The position numbers and the translations under genes were made by a program. A stretch of 64,000 nucleotides of DNA from JAXMCI01 sp046349435 (GTDB taxonomy: Bacteria > Pseudomonadota > Alphaproteobacteria > Dongiales > Dongiaceae), in the NCBI GenBank assembly GCA_046349435.1, contig JAXMCI010000012.1:129003-193002 (forward strand), in the 5' to 3' direction. Under the pieces are notes generated by a model. That model was not told the origin of the DNA. It worked only from the letters and a program-made list of their open reading frames with translations, and ran no database searches. The number at the start of each line of letters is the position of its first letter. Position 1 is the stretch's first letter. Below are positions 1 to 8,446 of the stretch, one piece after another.

Positions 1-629
1 CGGTGATGAACTACGTCACGGCCGCCCAGCGCATGGTCGAGGCGCCGGGCCGCTTCCCGGCGCCGCGCATCGCCGAGACCATGGGCAAGGCGATCGAGCA
101 GGCGGAGCGGGCGGGCCAGATCATCCGCCGGCTGCGCGAGTTCATTCGCAAGGGCGAGACCGACCGCGCCGCCGCCGACATCAACCAGGTGGTTCGCGAG
201 GCCGGCGGCCTCGGCCTGATCGGCGCCCGCGAGCAGGGCATCGACGTCCGCTACGCGCTGTCGCCGGCGCTGCCCGCGGTGCTGATCGACCGCATCCAGA
301 TCCAGCAGGTGATCCTCAACCTGGTGCGCAACAGCGTCGAGGCGATGCACGAAGCGCCGCGCCGCGAGATCGAGTTCCGCACCGCAGTGGCCGCGGGCGG
401 GCTGGTCGAGGTGGTGATCAGCGATACCGGCCCCGGCCTGCCGGCGGAGGTGATGGAGCGGCTGTTCCAGCCCTTCGTCACCACCAAGCCGAACGGCACC
501 GGCATCGGGCTGTCGATCAGCCGCTCGATCGTCGAGGCGCATGGCGGCCACCTCGCGCCGCTGCCGCGCGACGCCGGCGCGGCGTTCCGCTTCACGCTGC
601 CGATGGCCGATCCGGGAGCGCAGCCGTGA
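1..629 (+). CDS. FixL-like sensor histidine kinase, C-terminal part (5' end outside window)
   Basis: This is the catalytic end of a sensor histidine kinase that autophosphorylates and passes phosphate to the downstream regulator. The visible part starts inside the dimerisation helices (a segment ending RAGQIIRRLREF, typical of FixL and its relatives) and continues into the HATPase_c domain: N-box ILNLVRNSVEAM near visible residue 105, G1 box DTGPGLP near 141, and G2 box GTGIGLS near 165. The phosphoacceptor His and any PAS or membrane sensor lie upstream of base 1, so the stimulus cannot be read. The stop codon overlaps the GTG start of the FixJ-like gene, so the two are translationally coupled. 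The GTG/ATG codons at the window edge are internal Val/Met codons, not a start. Confidence 0.9.
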   Translation, partial: VMNYVTAAQRMVEAPGRFPAPRIAETMGKAIEQAERAGQIIRRLREFIRKGETDRAAADINQVVREAGGLGLIGAREQGIDVRYALSPALPAVLIDRIQIQQVILNLVRNSVEAMHEAPRREIEFRTAVAAGGLVEVVISDTGPGLPAEVMERLFQPFVTTKPNGTGIGLSISRSIVEAHGGHLAPLPRDAGAAFRFTLPMADPGAQP

Positions 630-1255
630 GCGGCGAGGATCTCGTCATCGTCATCGTCGTCGACGACGACGAAGCGGTGCGGGACTCGCTGGAGGTCCTG
701 CTCGCCGCCGAGGGCTTCCTGGTGCAGACCTTCGGCTCGGCCGCCCAGCTGCTCGCCGAGCCGGCGCTGCCGGCCCACGGCCTGCTGCTGCTCGACGTGC
801 GCATGCCGGAGATCGACGGGCTGGAGCTGCAGCGCCGCCTGGTCGCCCGCGGCGACACCCTGCCGGTCATCGTCATGACCGGCCATGGCGACGTGCCGAT
901 CGCGGTCAGGGCGATGAAGGCGGGCGCCGCCGACTTCATCGAGAAGCCCTTCACCGCCGAGGCGATCGTGGCGGCGATCCGCCAGGCGATCGCCGGCGGC
1001 CGGCAGAAGCGGGCGGCCGGCGAGGCCGCCGAGGCGATCCGCCTGCGGCTCGACGGCCTGACCCCGCGCGAGCGCGAGGTGCTGGAGCGGCTGGTGGTCG
1101 GGCGGCCCAACAAGGTGATCGCCTACGAGCTGTCGATCAGCCCGCGCACCGTCGAGATCCACCGCGCCCGGGTGATGGAGAAGATGCAGGCCGACAGCCT
1201 GTCCCACCTGGTCCGGCTGGCGCTCGCCGCCGGCGTCCTGCCGGATTCCGCCTGA
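626..1255 (+). CDS. FixJ-family two-component response regulator
   Basis: A 209-residue transcriptional regulator. The N-terminal receiver domain (about residues 1-125) has the acidic cluster VVDDDEAVRDS, the phosphoacceptor Asp in LLDVRMPEIDG, the Thr in MTGHGD and the Lys in FIEKPF. The C-terminal LuxR/FixJ helix-turn-helix (about 140-205) starts LTPREREVLE and contains the recognition segment SPRTVEIHRARVMEKM. GTG at 626 is chosen because it overlaps the kinase stop (GTGA). The pair is a cognate two-component system. FixJ relatives control respiratory, redox or aromatic-compound genes, but nothing nearby identifies the regulon. Confidence 0.93.
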   Translation: MSGEDLVIVIVVDDDEAVRDSLEVLLAAEGFLVQTFGSAAQLLAEPALPAHGLLLLDVRMPEIDGLELQRRLVARGDTLPVIVMTGHGDVPIAVRAMKAGAADFIEKPFTAEAIVAAIRQAIAGGRQKRAAGEAAEAIRLRLDGLTPREREVLERLVVGRPNKVIAYELSISPRTVEIHRARVMEKMQADSLSHLVRLALAAGVLPDSA

Positions 1256-1383
1256 GCCCGGCGGCCGCGGTAAGTAGCAATCCCTATTTCGCCCGGTGCG
1301 CGGCATCCCTTAGTCTCCCGGCCGCGCATGTGAGCGACCCGGCCTCCCAGGATCCGCGGCATCGGCACGAGCGGAGGCCCTGG

Positions 1384-1767
1384 TTGGACGCCGGCACCAC
1401 CATCCACGTGATCGACGACGACCCGGCGGTGCGCGACTCGCTCAAGCTGCTGCTCGAGCTGGGCGGGCACCGGGTGGCGACCTACGGCTCCGGCGAATCC
1501 TTCCTGCGCGACCGGCCGGTGCGCGCGAGCCGGACGCGGCAATGCATCCTGCTCGATCTCGACATGCCCGGAATGAACGGGCTGGAGCTGCTCGACCGGC
1601 TGCGCGCCGAGGGAACGGCGCCGCCGGTCATCATCATCACCGGCCGGGGCAAGGGGTTCGACGAGATCGAGGCGGCCGGCGCCGCCGCCCTGCTGGAGAA
1701 GCCATTCGCCGAGTCGGCGCTGCTCGCCTGCATCGAATCGGTGCTGGCCCAATCTGCGCTGGCCTGA
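1384..1767 (+). CDS. Receiver-only response regulator
   Basis: A 127-residue single-domain response regulator (CheY/FixJ-receiver type). It has the acidic pair in HVIDDDPAVRDS, the phosphoacceptor in LLDLDMPGMNG, Thr in IITGRGKG and Lys in LLEKPFAES. There is no output domain, so it probably acts as a phosphate sink or by protein contact for the FixL-like kinase 130 bp upstream. The start is called at TTG 1384: GGAGG at 1373-1377 lies six bases upstream and no in-frame ATG or GTG sits close to the conserved first strand. TTG use is the main uncertainty. Confidence 0.8.
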   Translation: MDAGTTIHVIDDDPAVRDSLKLLLELGGHRVATYGSGESFLRDRPVRASRTRQCILLDLDMPGMNGLELLDRLRAEGTAPPVIIITGRGKGFDEIEAAGAAALLEKPFAESALLACIESVLAQSALA

Positions 1768-1823
1768 GGCGCGGCGCTGCCCTATCAAGGCACGGACGTC
1801 GCGGCGAAAGGGCAGGATCCGGC

Positions 1824-2351
1824 ATGAGCGCAGAGGCGGCCTCCGTCCCGGCATGGCCCGACGAGGTCCATGCCGTGCTCAAGGCCGCCGGGGTGCGCCA
1901 AGCGGCCTATGTCCCCGATGCCGGCCATGCCCGCCTGATCGAGACGCTGCGCGCCGATCCCGAGGTCGCCGCCATCGTGCTGACCACCGAGGAGGAGGGC
2001 GTCGCGATCGCCGGCGGCGCCTGGCTCGGCGGCCAGCGCAGCGTGCTGCTGATGCAGTCGAGCGGCGTCGGCAACTGCATCAACATGCTGTCGCTGGCGG
2101 CGAGCTGCCGCTTCCCGCTGCTGGCGCTGGTCACCATGCGCGGCGAGTGGGCCGAGTTCAACGCCTGGCAGGCGCCGATGGGCGCGGCGACCGAGCCGGC
2201 GCTGCGGCTGATGGGCGTGCGGGTGCTGCGCGTCGAGCGCGCCGAGGAGGCGGCCGAGACGGTGGCGGCCGGCGCCGCGCTCGCCTTCGACGGCGACCTC
2301 GCGGTGGCGGTGCTGCTGTCGCAGCGCATGCTCGGCCGCAAGCGGTGGTGA
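1824..2351 (+). CDS. TPP-dependent decarboxylase, alpha (PYR) subunit, ComD/phosphonopyruvate decarboxylase-like
   Basis: A 175-residue stand-alone pyrimidine-binding half of a thiamine diphosphate enzyme, like the alpha subunit of sulfopyruvate decarboxylase (ComD) or split phosphonopyruvate decarboxylases. The activating Glu lies in TTEEEGVAIAGGAWL, followed by the MQSSGVGNCINMLSL segment typical of this family. The partner PP-binding subunit starts one base after the stop, so a heteromeric enzyme decarboxylating a 3-substituted pyruvate is expected. The substrate (sulfo-, phosphono- or another 2-oxo acid) cannot be told from the sequence; no phosphonate mutase or sulfolactate gene is adjacent. 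ATG 1824 follows a purine-rich leader. Confidence 0.82.
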   Translation: MSAEAASVPAWPDEVHAVLKAAGVRQAAYVPDAGHARLIETLRADPEVAAIVLTTEEEGVAIAGGAWLGGQRSVLLMQSSGVGNCINMLSLAASCRFPLLALVTMRGEWAEFNAWQAPMGAATEPALRLMGVRVLRVERAEEAAETVAAGAALAFDGDLAVAVLLSQRMLGRKRW

Positions 2352-2352
2352 G

Positions 2353-2946
2353 ATGAGCGCGGCAGGGCAGGGCATGGATCGGCGCGCCGCGGTGGCGGCG
2401 CTGGTCGAGCAGCGCGGGCCGCTGCTGGTGGTGAGCGGGCTGGGCTCGCCCAGCTACGACCTGTTCGCCGCCGGCGACCACGACGCCAACTTCTATCTCT
2501 GGGGCGCCATGGGCAGCGCCGCCCTGGTCGGGCTCGGCCTGGCGCTGGCCCAGCCCGGCCGGCCGGTCGCGGTGCTGACCGGCGACGGCGAGCAGCTGAT
2601 GGGGCTGGGCGGCCTCGCCACCATCGCCGTGCAGCGCCCCGGCAACCTCACCGTCCTGGTGCTCGACAACGGTCGTTTCGGCGAGACCGGCATGCAGCTC
2701 AGCCACACCGGGCTCGGCCTCGAGCTGCATCGCGTCGCCGCCGCGGCCGGCTTCCCGGAGGCGGTGGCGCTCGCCTCGCTCGACGAGGTCCGCGCCTTCC
2801 GCCCGGCGCTGCAGCGGCTCGAGGGCGGGCCGCGCTTCGCCACGCTGCGCATCGCCGCCAGCCAGCCGCCGCGCGCGCTGCCGGCGCGCGACGGCGTGCA
2901 TCTCAAGAACCGCTTCCGCCTGCATCTCGGCCTGCCGCCGCTCTGA
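2353..2946 (+). CDS. TPP-dependent decarboxylase, beta (PP) subunit, ComE-like
   Basis: A 197-residue diphosphate-binding half that pairs with the preceding gene. The TPP/Mg motif is clear: GDGEQLMGLGG about residue 77, then the conserved Asn about 27 residues later in VLDNGRFGETG. The N-terminus (GSPSYDLFAAGDHDANFYLWGAMG) matches the substrate-loop region of ComE and phosphonopyruvate decarboxylases. The ATG lies one base after the alpha-subunit stop, a tightly coupled pair. The ATP-grasp/M32 fusion follows 135 bp downstream on the same strand and may belong to the same pathway, but that link is by position only. Confidence 0.82.
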   Translation: MSAAGQGMDRRAAVAALVEQRGPLLVVSGLGSPSYDLFAAGDHDANFYLWGAMGSAALVGLGLALAQPGRPVAVLTGDGEQLMGLGGLATIAVQRPGNLTVLVLDNGRFGETGMQLSHTGLGLELHRVAAAAGFPEAVALASLDEVRAFRPALQRLEGGPRFATLRIAASQPPRALPARDGVHLKNRFRLHLGLPPL

Positions 2947-3081
2947 GCCGCGCGCCGGATGCGCGTCCGCCTTGCCCGCCCCGGCCGGGGACGGCATGGT
3001 GCGTCGTCGCATCGGCAGCCGAGGGGGACGGGCGGTGAGCAGCGGGAATCCGGGACGGACGCACGGGGCGGGGATCGCGGC

Positions 3082-6054
3082 ATGCTGAGCCCGGCGGAGC
3101 AGTCGGGCCTCTCCGGCGCGGCGCTGGAGACCCGCGTGCGGCGGGCGGCGCTGCATCTCGGCGATGCCGAGCTGGCCCGCGTGGCGCGCCGGCTGGTCGC
3201 CGACGCCGAGGCCAGCGAGGTGGTCTACGAGCGCGACGGCGTGCGCGAGGCGGTGCGCATCATGCTGCGGCCGCTGCTGGTCATGCCGGAGCAGCTGAGC
3301 TACGTGCAGCGCGTCTGCCTGGAGATCGTCGACGCCCTGAAGCGCCTGCCCGAGCTCTATCTCGCGGACCCGCGGATCCGCCGCGTGGTCGCGATCACCG
3401 AGGCGGAGGAGGGCTGGCTGCGGGACAGCTGGTCGCCGCGCCATGCCGAGGTCAATCCGGTCTATGGCCGGCTCGACGCGGTCTGCGACTTCACCAGCGC
3501 CGGCTGGCAGGACTCGCTGCACTTCATGGAGCCGAACCTGGCCGGGGTCGGCGGCATCCATTTCGGGCCGCTCGCCGAGCAGCTGGTGCTGCGCGACATC
3601 GTGCCGGCCTTGCGGGCGTACGATCCCGGGCTGGAGATCGAGCTGCCGCTCGACCAGCGCTCGCTGTTCGTCCAGGTGCTGATCGACCACGCCCGGGCGA
3701 TCGGCCGCCCGGCCAGCCGGCTCTGCTTCGTCGAGCCGCTCTACGTCCATGACGGCCCGGACGAGCAGTCCTCGCTGAGCCGCTTCCTCGCCGAGCAGCA
3801 CGGGCTGGAGATCGCCCATGTCGATCCGCGCGACCTGCGCGTCGTCGGCGACGAGGTGCATTGCGGCGACCGGCCGGTCGACGTCGTCTATCGCGACTAC
3901 GAGCTGCGCGAGCTGATCGGGCTGGAGCAGGAGCTCGGCCGGCCGCTCGACGCGATGCGCCTGCTGTTCCGGCAGAACCGGGTGGTCTCGTCGCTGGTCG
4001 GCGACTTCGACCACAAGAGCTGCTGGGAGGTGCTGACCGACCCGGCCATCGCCGAGGGGCTGTTCGGCGGCGAGGCCTGCCGGCTGTTCCGCCGCCACGT
4101 GCTGTGGACCCGCGTGCTCTCCGACCGGCGCACCACGCTGCCGCACCTGCAGCAGGGCGACCTGCTGGACTACACCCGCCGCCACCGCGAGCAGCTGGTG
4201 CTGAAGCCGAACCGCGACTATGGCGGGCACGGCGTCACCATCGGCGCGGCGACCGGGGCGGCCGAGTGGGACTCCCTGATCGAGACCGCGTCCGCCGACG
4301 GCGCCGATCCCGAGAAGTCCTGGGTGGTGCAGGCGGCGACCCGGCTGCCGGTGCACGACTTCCCGCTGATCGGGCCGAACGGGCGGGCGCACAGCGAGCC
4401 CTTCTACACGGTGATGGGCTTTGCCGCGACCGACAACGGCCTCGGCATCCTGGCCCGCGTGTCGCAGAAGCAGGTGGTCAACGTCGCCCAGCATGGCGGC
4501 GTCGTGGCCGTGCTGGTCGGCACCCCGCCGGCCGAGCTGAAGGCGCCCAAGCGGGCGGCCGGCGGCGCCGATGCCGAGGCGGCGCTGCGCGCCCGGGTGG
4601 CCGAGCTGCGCCATCTCGACCAGGCGATCGCGCTGCTCGGCTGGGACGAGGAGACGATGCTGCCCGAGGCGGGCCGGCCGCAGCGCGGCGACCAGCTGGC
4701 GACGCTCGAGGGGCTGCGCCACGGCCTGCTCGCCTCCGACCGGCTCGGCGACCTGGTCGAGGCAGTGGCCGAGCAGCGTGCCGACGACGCCGACTGGGGG
4801 CGCGAGCTGGCGCTGCTCCGGCGCCTCAGGGCGCACGCCATCGCCCTGCCGGAGAGCCTGGTGCGGGCCTTCGCCTGCGCCCGCTCGGAATCGCTGGGCG
4901 CCTGGGAGGAGGCGCGCCGGCGCGACGACTACGGCGGCTGGGCGCCGGCCTTCGGCCGCCTGCTGCCGCTGGTGCGCGAGCGCGCCGCGGCGCTGGCCGA
5001 GGGCGACGAGCCCTATGACGCGCTGCTCGACGAGCACGAGCCGGGGCTGACCCGGGCGCGGCTCGAGCCGGTGCTGCGCGGCGTGGGATCGCGGCTGGCG
5101 GCGATCCTGCCGGCGGCGGCCGAGGCCAGCGCGGGGCGCGACGGCGCGCTCGCCGGCCGCCGCTTCGCCGAGCCGGCGCAGTGGGAGCTCTGCCGGCGCA
5201 TGCTGACGGCCATCGGCTTCGACTTCGCCCGCGGCCGGCTCGATCGCTCGACCCATCCCTTCACGCTGTTCGCCGGCGCCGACGACGTGCGCATGACCAT
5301 CCGGGTGCGCGAGGACGACGTCACCCGGGCCGTGCTGACCACGCTGCACGAGGGCGGCCACGGGCTCTACGACCAGGGCTTCCGCCCGGCGGATCGCGAC
5401 CGGCTGCTCGGCGAGGCGCCGGGCATGGCGCTGCACGAGGCGCAGGCCCGCCTCTGGGAGAACCATGTCGGCCGCAGCCTGGGCTTCTGGTCCCACTGGC
5501 TGCCGACCCTGCGGCAGCTCTTCCCGGAGGCGGCCGCCGGGCTCGGGCCGGAGGACCTGCATCGGGCGGTGAGCACGGTGCGCGCCGGCGTCAACCGCGT
5601 CGGCGCCGACGAGATCTCCTACCACCTTCACATCGTGCTGCGCTTCGAGCTCGAGCTGGCGCTGCTGCATGGCGATCTCGCCCTCGGCGAGCTGCCCGCG
5701 GCGTGGGTCGAGCGCAGCCGGGCGCTGCTCGGCGTGGCACCCGCCGGCGACCGCGAGGGCGTGCTGCAGGACGTCCACTGGGCGCTCGGCATGCTCGGCT
5801 ACTTCCCGACCTACACGGTGGGCAGCCTCTATGCCGCGCAGCTCGCCGAGGCCTATGCCAGGCAGCGGCCCTTCGAGGCCGAGCTCGCGGCCGGCACCTG
5901 CGACGGGCTGCTCGGCTGGCTGCGCGACCGCGTCCATCGCGTCGGCCACCGCCAGCCGGCCGAGGCGATCGTCGCCGCCGCGACCGGCAGCGGCCTCGAC
6001 GCCGCGGCCTTCTTCCGCCATCTCGCCGCGGCCGGGCACCCGGCCGCGGGGTAG
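3082..6054 (+). CDS. Fusion of an ATP-grasp-like domain and an M32 carboxypeptidase
   Basis: A 990-residue two-domain protein. Residues 1 to about 495 look like a circularly permuted ATP-grasp ligase: MEPNLAGVGGIHFGP, DVVYRDYELREL, the glycine-rich nucleotide loop KPNRDYGGHG at 375-384, and RVSQKQVVNVAQHGG near the end. Residues about 500-990 are an M32 metallocarboxypeptidase: LGWDEETMLPEAG, the metal motif HEGGH at 756-760, and the third-ligand region HEAQARLWENHVGRS from 785. M32 enzymes alone are about 500 residues, so the whole peptidase is present. ATG 3082 is preferred to the upstream ATG at 2959, whose extra 41 residues look non-conserved. A ligase joined to a carboxypeptidase could build and trim one peptide-like product. 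The M32 call is firm; the ATP-grasp call is pattern-based. Confidence 0.85.
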   Translation: MLSPAEQSGLSGAALETRVRRAALHLGDAELARVARRLVADAEASEVVYERDGVREAVRIMLRPLLVMPEQLSYVQRVCLEIVDALKRLPELYLADPRIRRVVAITEAEEGWLRDSWSPRHAEVNPVYGRLDAVCDFTSAGWQDSLHFMEPNLAGVGGIHFGPLAEQLVLRDIVPALRAYDPGLEIELPLDQRSLFVQVLIDHARAIGRPASRLCFVEPLYVHDGPDEQSSLSRFLAEQHGLEIAHVDPRDLRVVGDEVHCGDRPVDVVYRDYELRELIGLEQELGRPLDAMRLLFRQNRVVSSLVGDFDHKSCWEVLTDPAIAEGLFGGEACRLFRRHVLWTRVLSDRRTTLPHLQQGDLLDYTRRHREQLVLKPNRDYGGHGVTIGAATGAAEWDSLIETASADGADPEKSWVVQAATRLPVHDFPLIGPNGRAHSEPFYTVMGFAATDNGLGILARVSQKQVVNVAQHGGVVAVLVGTPPAELKAPKRAAGGADAEAALRARVAELRHLDQAIALLGWDEETMLPEAGRPQRGDQLATLEGLRHGLLASDRLGDLVEAVAEQRADDADWGRELALLRRLRAHAIALPESLVRAFACARSESLGAWEEARRRDDYGGWAPAFGRLLPLVRERAAALAEGDEPYDALLDEHEPGLTRARLEPVLRGVGSRLAAILPAAAEASAGRDGALAGRRFAEPAQWELCRRMLTAIGFDFARGRLDRSTHPFTLFAGADDVRMTIRVREDDVTRAVLTTLHEGGHGLYDQGFRPADRDRLLGEAPGMALHEAQARLWENHVGRSLGFWSHWLPTLRQLFPEAAAGLGPEDLHRAVSTVRAGVNRVGADEISYHLHIVLRFELELALLHGDLALGELPAAWVERSRALLGVAPAGDREGVLQDVHWALGMLGYFPTYTVGSLYAAQLAEAYARQRPFEAELAAGTCDGLLGWLRDRVHRVGHRQPAEAIVAAATGSGLDAAAFFRHLAAAGHPAAG

Positions 6055-6265
6055 CCCGTCGGGCCGCTTGCGGCCGGCGCCCGGGGCAGGCCGACAGCCT
6101 CCGCAGCGCCGCTCGGCCCAGCCATCGCGAGCTCTTCCAGGTTCGTGCGCCCCGGCCGCGCGGCGCATATCGGGCTGCGCCGCCGTTCGCAAGGGATGGT
6201 TGTGCCTGCCCCGCGGCGCGGCCTGCTAAGCTGCGATCCCGTCCTCGGCTTCGGGACTCTCCAGC

Positions 6266-6553
6266 ATGTGGTCGATCGATCCCCTGACGGCCGCCGGCGT
6301 CGTCGTCGCCACCGCGGCGACCGACGCGGTCTATGTCATGTTCACCAGCGCGGTGGTCAGCCGGCGGCGCGTGCCGGCCGCGACCTGGAGCAGCGTCTGG
6401 TACCTGCTCTCCTCCTATGCGGTGATCAGCTACACCGAGCACTGGGCCTATGTGGTGTTCGCCGCCGCCGGCTCCTGGCTCGGCGCCTTCCTGTCGATCA
6501 CCTACCTGCACCGCCCGCCCGGCGGCCCGCCGGTCGGCGCCGCCCCGGAATAG
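6266..6553 (+). CDS. Small integral membrane protein, function unknown
   Basis: A 95-residue hydrophobic protein with three likely membrane helices (about residues 8-28, 43-58 and 60-80) and a short Pro/Gly-rich C-terminal tail. No catalytic motif is visible and the family is not recognised with confidence. It stands alone on the plus strand and converges with the cyclase gene, the two stops lying only a few bases apart. ATG 6266 gives the whole first helix. The 211 bp upstream contain no other gene. Confidence 0.65.
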   Translation: MWSIDPLTAAGVVVATAATDAVYVMFTSAVVSRRRVPAATWSSVWYLLSSYAVISYTEHWAYVVFAAAGSWLGAFLSITYLHRPPGGPPVGAAPE

Positions 6554-6557
6554 CGGC

Positions 6558-8266
6558 TCAGCCGCGCAGCCGCGACAGCATCGCCTCGGCCGGGCCGTCG
6601 TCGGGAGCCAGCACCAGGCAGTCCTCGAAGCCGGCGCGGGCGGCGGCGACCTCGCCGCGGCGCCACGCCGCCAGCGCCTCGGCGTAGCGCGCCGCCAGCC
6701 GCAGGCGCTCGGGCGGCACCGCGCCGGCGCGGCCGAGGATCTCGAACAGCGGCTGCCCGCCCTCGATGCCGGCGAGCGGCACGCTGTCGACCTCGCGCAG
6801 CACGAAGCGGTCGGCGAGCGCCGCCGCGGTGCGCGCCGAGACCAGCGTGGCGACGTCGTAGAGCCGGGTCGCCTCCTCGATGCGGGCGGCGTGGTTGACG
6901 GTGTCGCCGATCACCGTGTAGTTGCGTCGCTGCTCGGCGCCGATGCTGCCGGTCACCGCCTGTCCGCTGTCCAGCCCGATGCGCAGACGCGGCCGGTAGG
7001 CGCCCGCGCCGAAGATGCGGCGGCTCGCCTCGCCGATCGCCGGCAGCTGCGCCAGGCAGCCGAGCGCCGCCTCGGCGCTGCGCAGCGCCGCCTCGCCGGG
7101 CGGCACGAACGCTCGCACCAATAGGCCATCACCTCGTCGCCGAGATACTTGTCGATGATCCCGTCGGTGGCGGCGATGGCCTGGCCGAGCAGCGCGAAAT
7201 GCGCGTTGAGGAACTCGACCAGCTGCTCCGGCGGCACCCGCTCGCTGAGCGCGGTGAAGCCGGCGAGGTCGCAGAACATCACCGCCACCTCGCGCCGCTC
7301 GCCGCGCTCGGAGAGCGGCGCCTGCGGCCCGATCAGCTGGTCGGCGACCCGCGGGTCGACGTACCGGCCGAACAGCTCGCGGATGCGGTCGCGCATCCGC
7401 AGCCCCTCGGTCATCCGGTTGAAGGAGGCGGCGAGCCGGCCGATCTCGTCGCGCGAGCCGATCTCGATGCGGGTCTCCAGGTCGCCGCGCTCGACCGCCT
7501 CGGCGCCCTGCACCACGGAGCGGATGGCGCGGAGCAGCCGCGCCGCGCCCAGCGCCGCCACGCCGAGGCCGAGCACCGAGGCGAGCACGAAGACGACCAG
7601 GCTTGCCATCCGCGCCGTCGACTGCGCCGCCTGGGCCTCGCGCGAGACCGTCTCGAGCACCGCGAAGAGGCCGGAGCGCAGCGCCTCCAGCGCCTGGTTC
7701 AGCTGGTCGCGCATGGCGTCGAGGGTGACCAGCCGGGCCCGTGCCTCGGCGAGCGCGCGCCGCTGCAGCGCCGCCATGCAGAGATCCGCCTCCGCGTGGT
7801 AGCGCTTGCCGAGCTCCTGCACCGCGGCGAGGCGGTCGATCAGCGGCTGCAGCGCCGAGACGGCCACCGCCACGCGCTCGTTGTCGCGCTCCATGACCAG
7901 CAGCCGGCGGGCCGCCGCGCTCTCGCGCGCGAAGCCGGCCTCGGCGGCGCGGAAGGCGTCGGCCCGCTGCCCGATCGCGGCCTCGCTCGCCGCCGGATCC
8001 TCGGCCAGCAGCAGGGCGCGGCGCAGCTCGAGCCCTTCCTCGAGCGAGCGGATGTTGCCGCGGGCGAGCGCGCCATAGGCGGGGATGGCGAACTCGACCA
8101 CCGAGTGGATCTCCTCGACCGTGGTGGCCGAGGTCTGCAGCGAGATGAAGGCGGTGACCGAGAGCAGCAGGATCAGCCCGGCGGCCAGCCCGACGAACTT
8201 GGCCGCGAGCGACAGCCCGCCGATCGCCTTCGCCCGCTCGCCCGCCACGGTCGTCGCCTGCTGCAT
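6558..8266 (-). pseudogene. HAMP-domain class III adenylate/guanylate cyclase, frameshifted
   Basis: The protein reads in two frames. From ATG 8266: an N-terminal helix (about 20-45), a periplasmic four-helix-like sensor, a second membrane helix (about 230-255), HAMP, and the first half of the cyclase domain with both metal-binding Asp regions (MFCDLAGFTALSE and GIIDKYLGDEVMAYW). The frame then breaks at about 7110-7117, and the rest (FVPPGEAALRSAEAALG, then SIGAEQRRNYTVIGDTVNHAARIEE and a tail to 6558) continues in another frame. One added base would restore a 569-residue enzyme with all cyclase motifs. Nothing else looks decayed, so a sequencing indel is as likely as a recent null mutation. 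If intact it would be a membrane cyclase making cAMP or cGMP. Confidence 0.82.
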
Positions 8267-8365
8267 GCCGCCGGCCTTCCCCGGTTCCCGCCCGCCATGA
8301 TGCCATAGCTGCCGCTCCGCGGGGGATCGGCCGGGCCGCCCTTGGCAGCCGTCGGCACGCCGGTA

Positions 8366-8381
8366 TACCGTCCGGTCGGTA
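8366..8381. promoter_or_regulatory. TetR-type operator-like palindrome
   Basis: TACCGTCCGGTCGGTA is a 16-bp palindrome with one mismatched pair and a CCGG centre, the layout of many TetR-family operators. It lies in the divergent region between the cyclase (start 8266) and the FMN dehydrogenase (start 8447), about 65 bp before the latter. No TetR gene is adjacent, so the regulator would act in trans. Seen directly; the function is inferred. Confidence 0.45.
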
Positions 8382-8446
8382 CGAACGGCGGGCAGGTCCA
8401 TGGGCGACAGGGTTGCCATCGATCGACGGTCGCGGCGGGCGGGGCG

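Noticed and set aside
2158..6192. Very long minus-strand open frame opposite the decarboxylase and M32 genes
   Set aside because: It is Arg/Gly/Ala/Gln-rich with no motif and lies exactly opposite well-supported plus-strand genes. Long antisense frames are expected at this GC content. The same applies to frames opposite 34-38 kb, 44-48 kb and 58-61 kb, and to the plus-strand frames opposite the eCIS genes at 17.7-20.5 and 23.2-26.0 kb.
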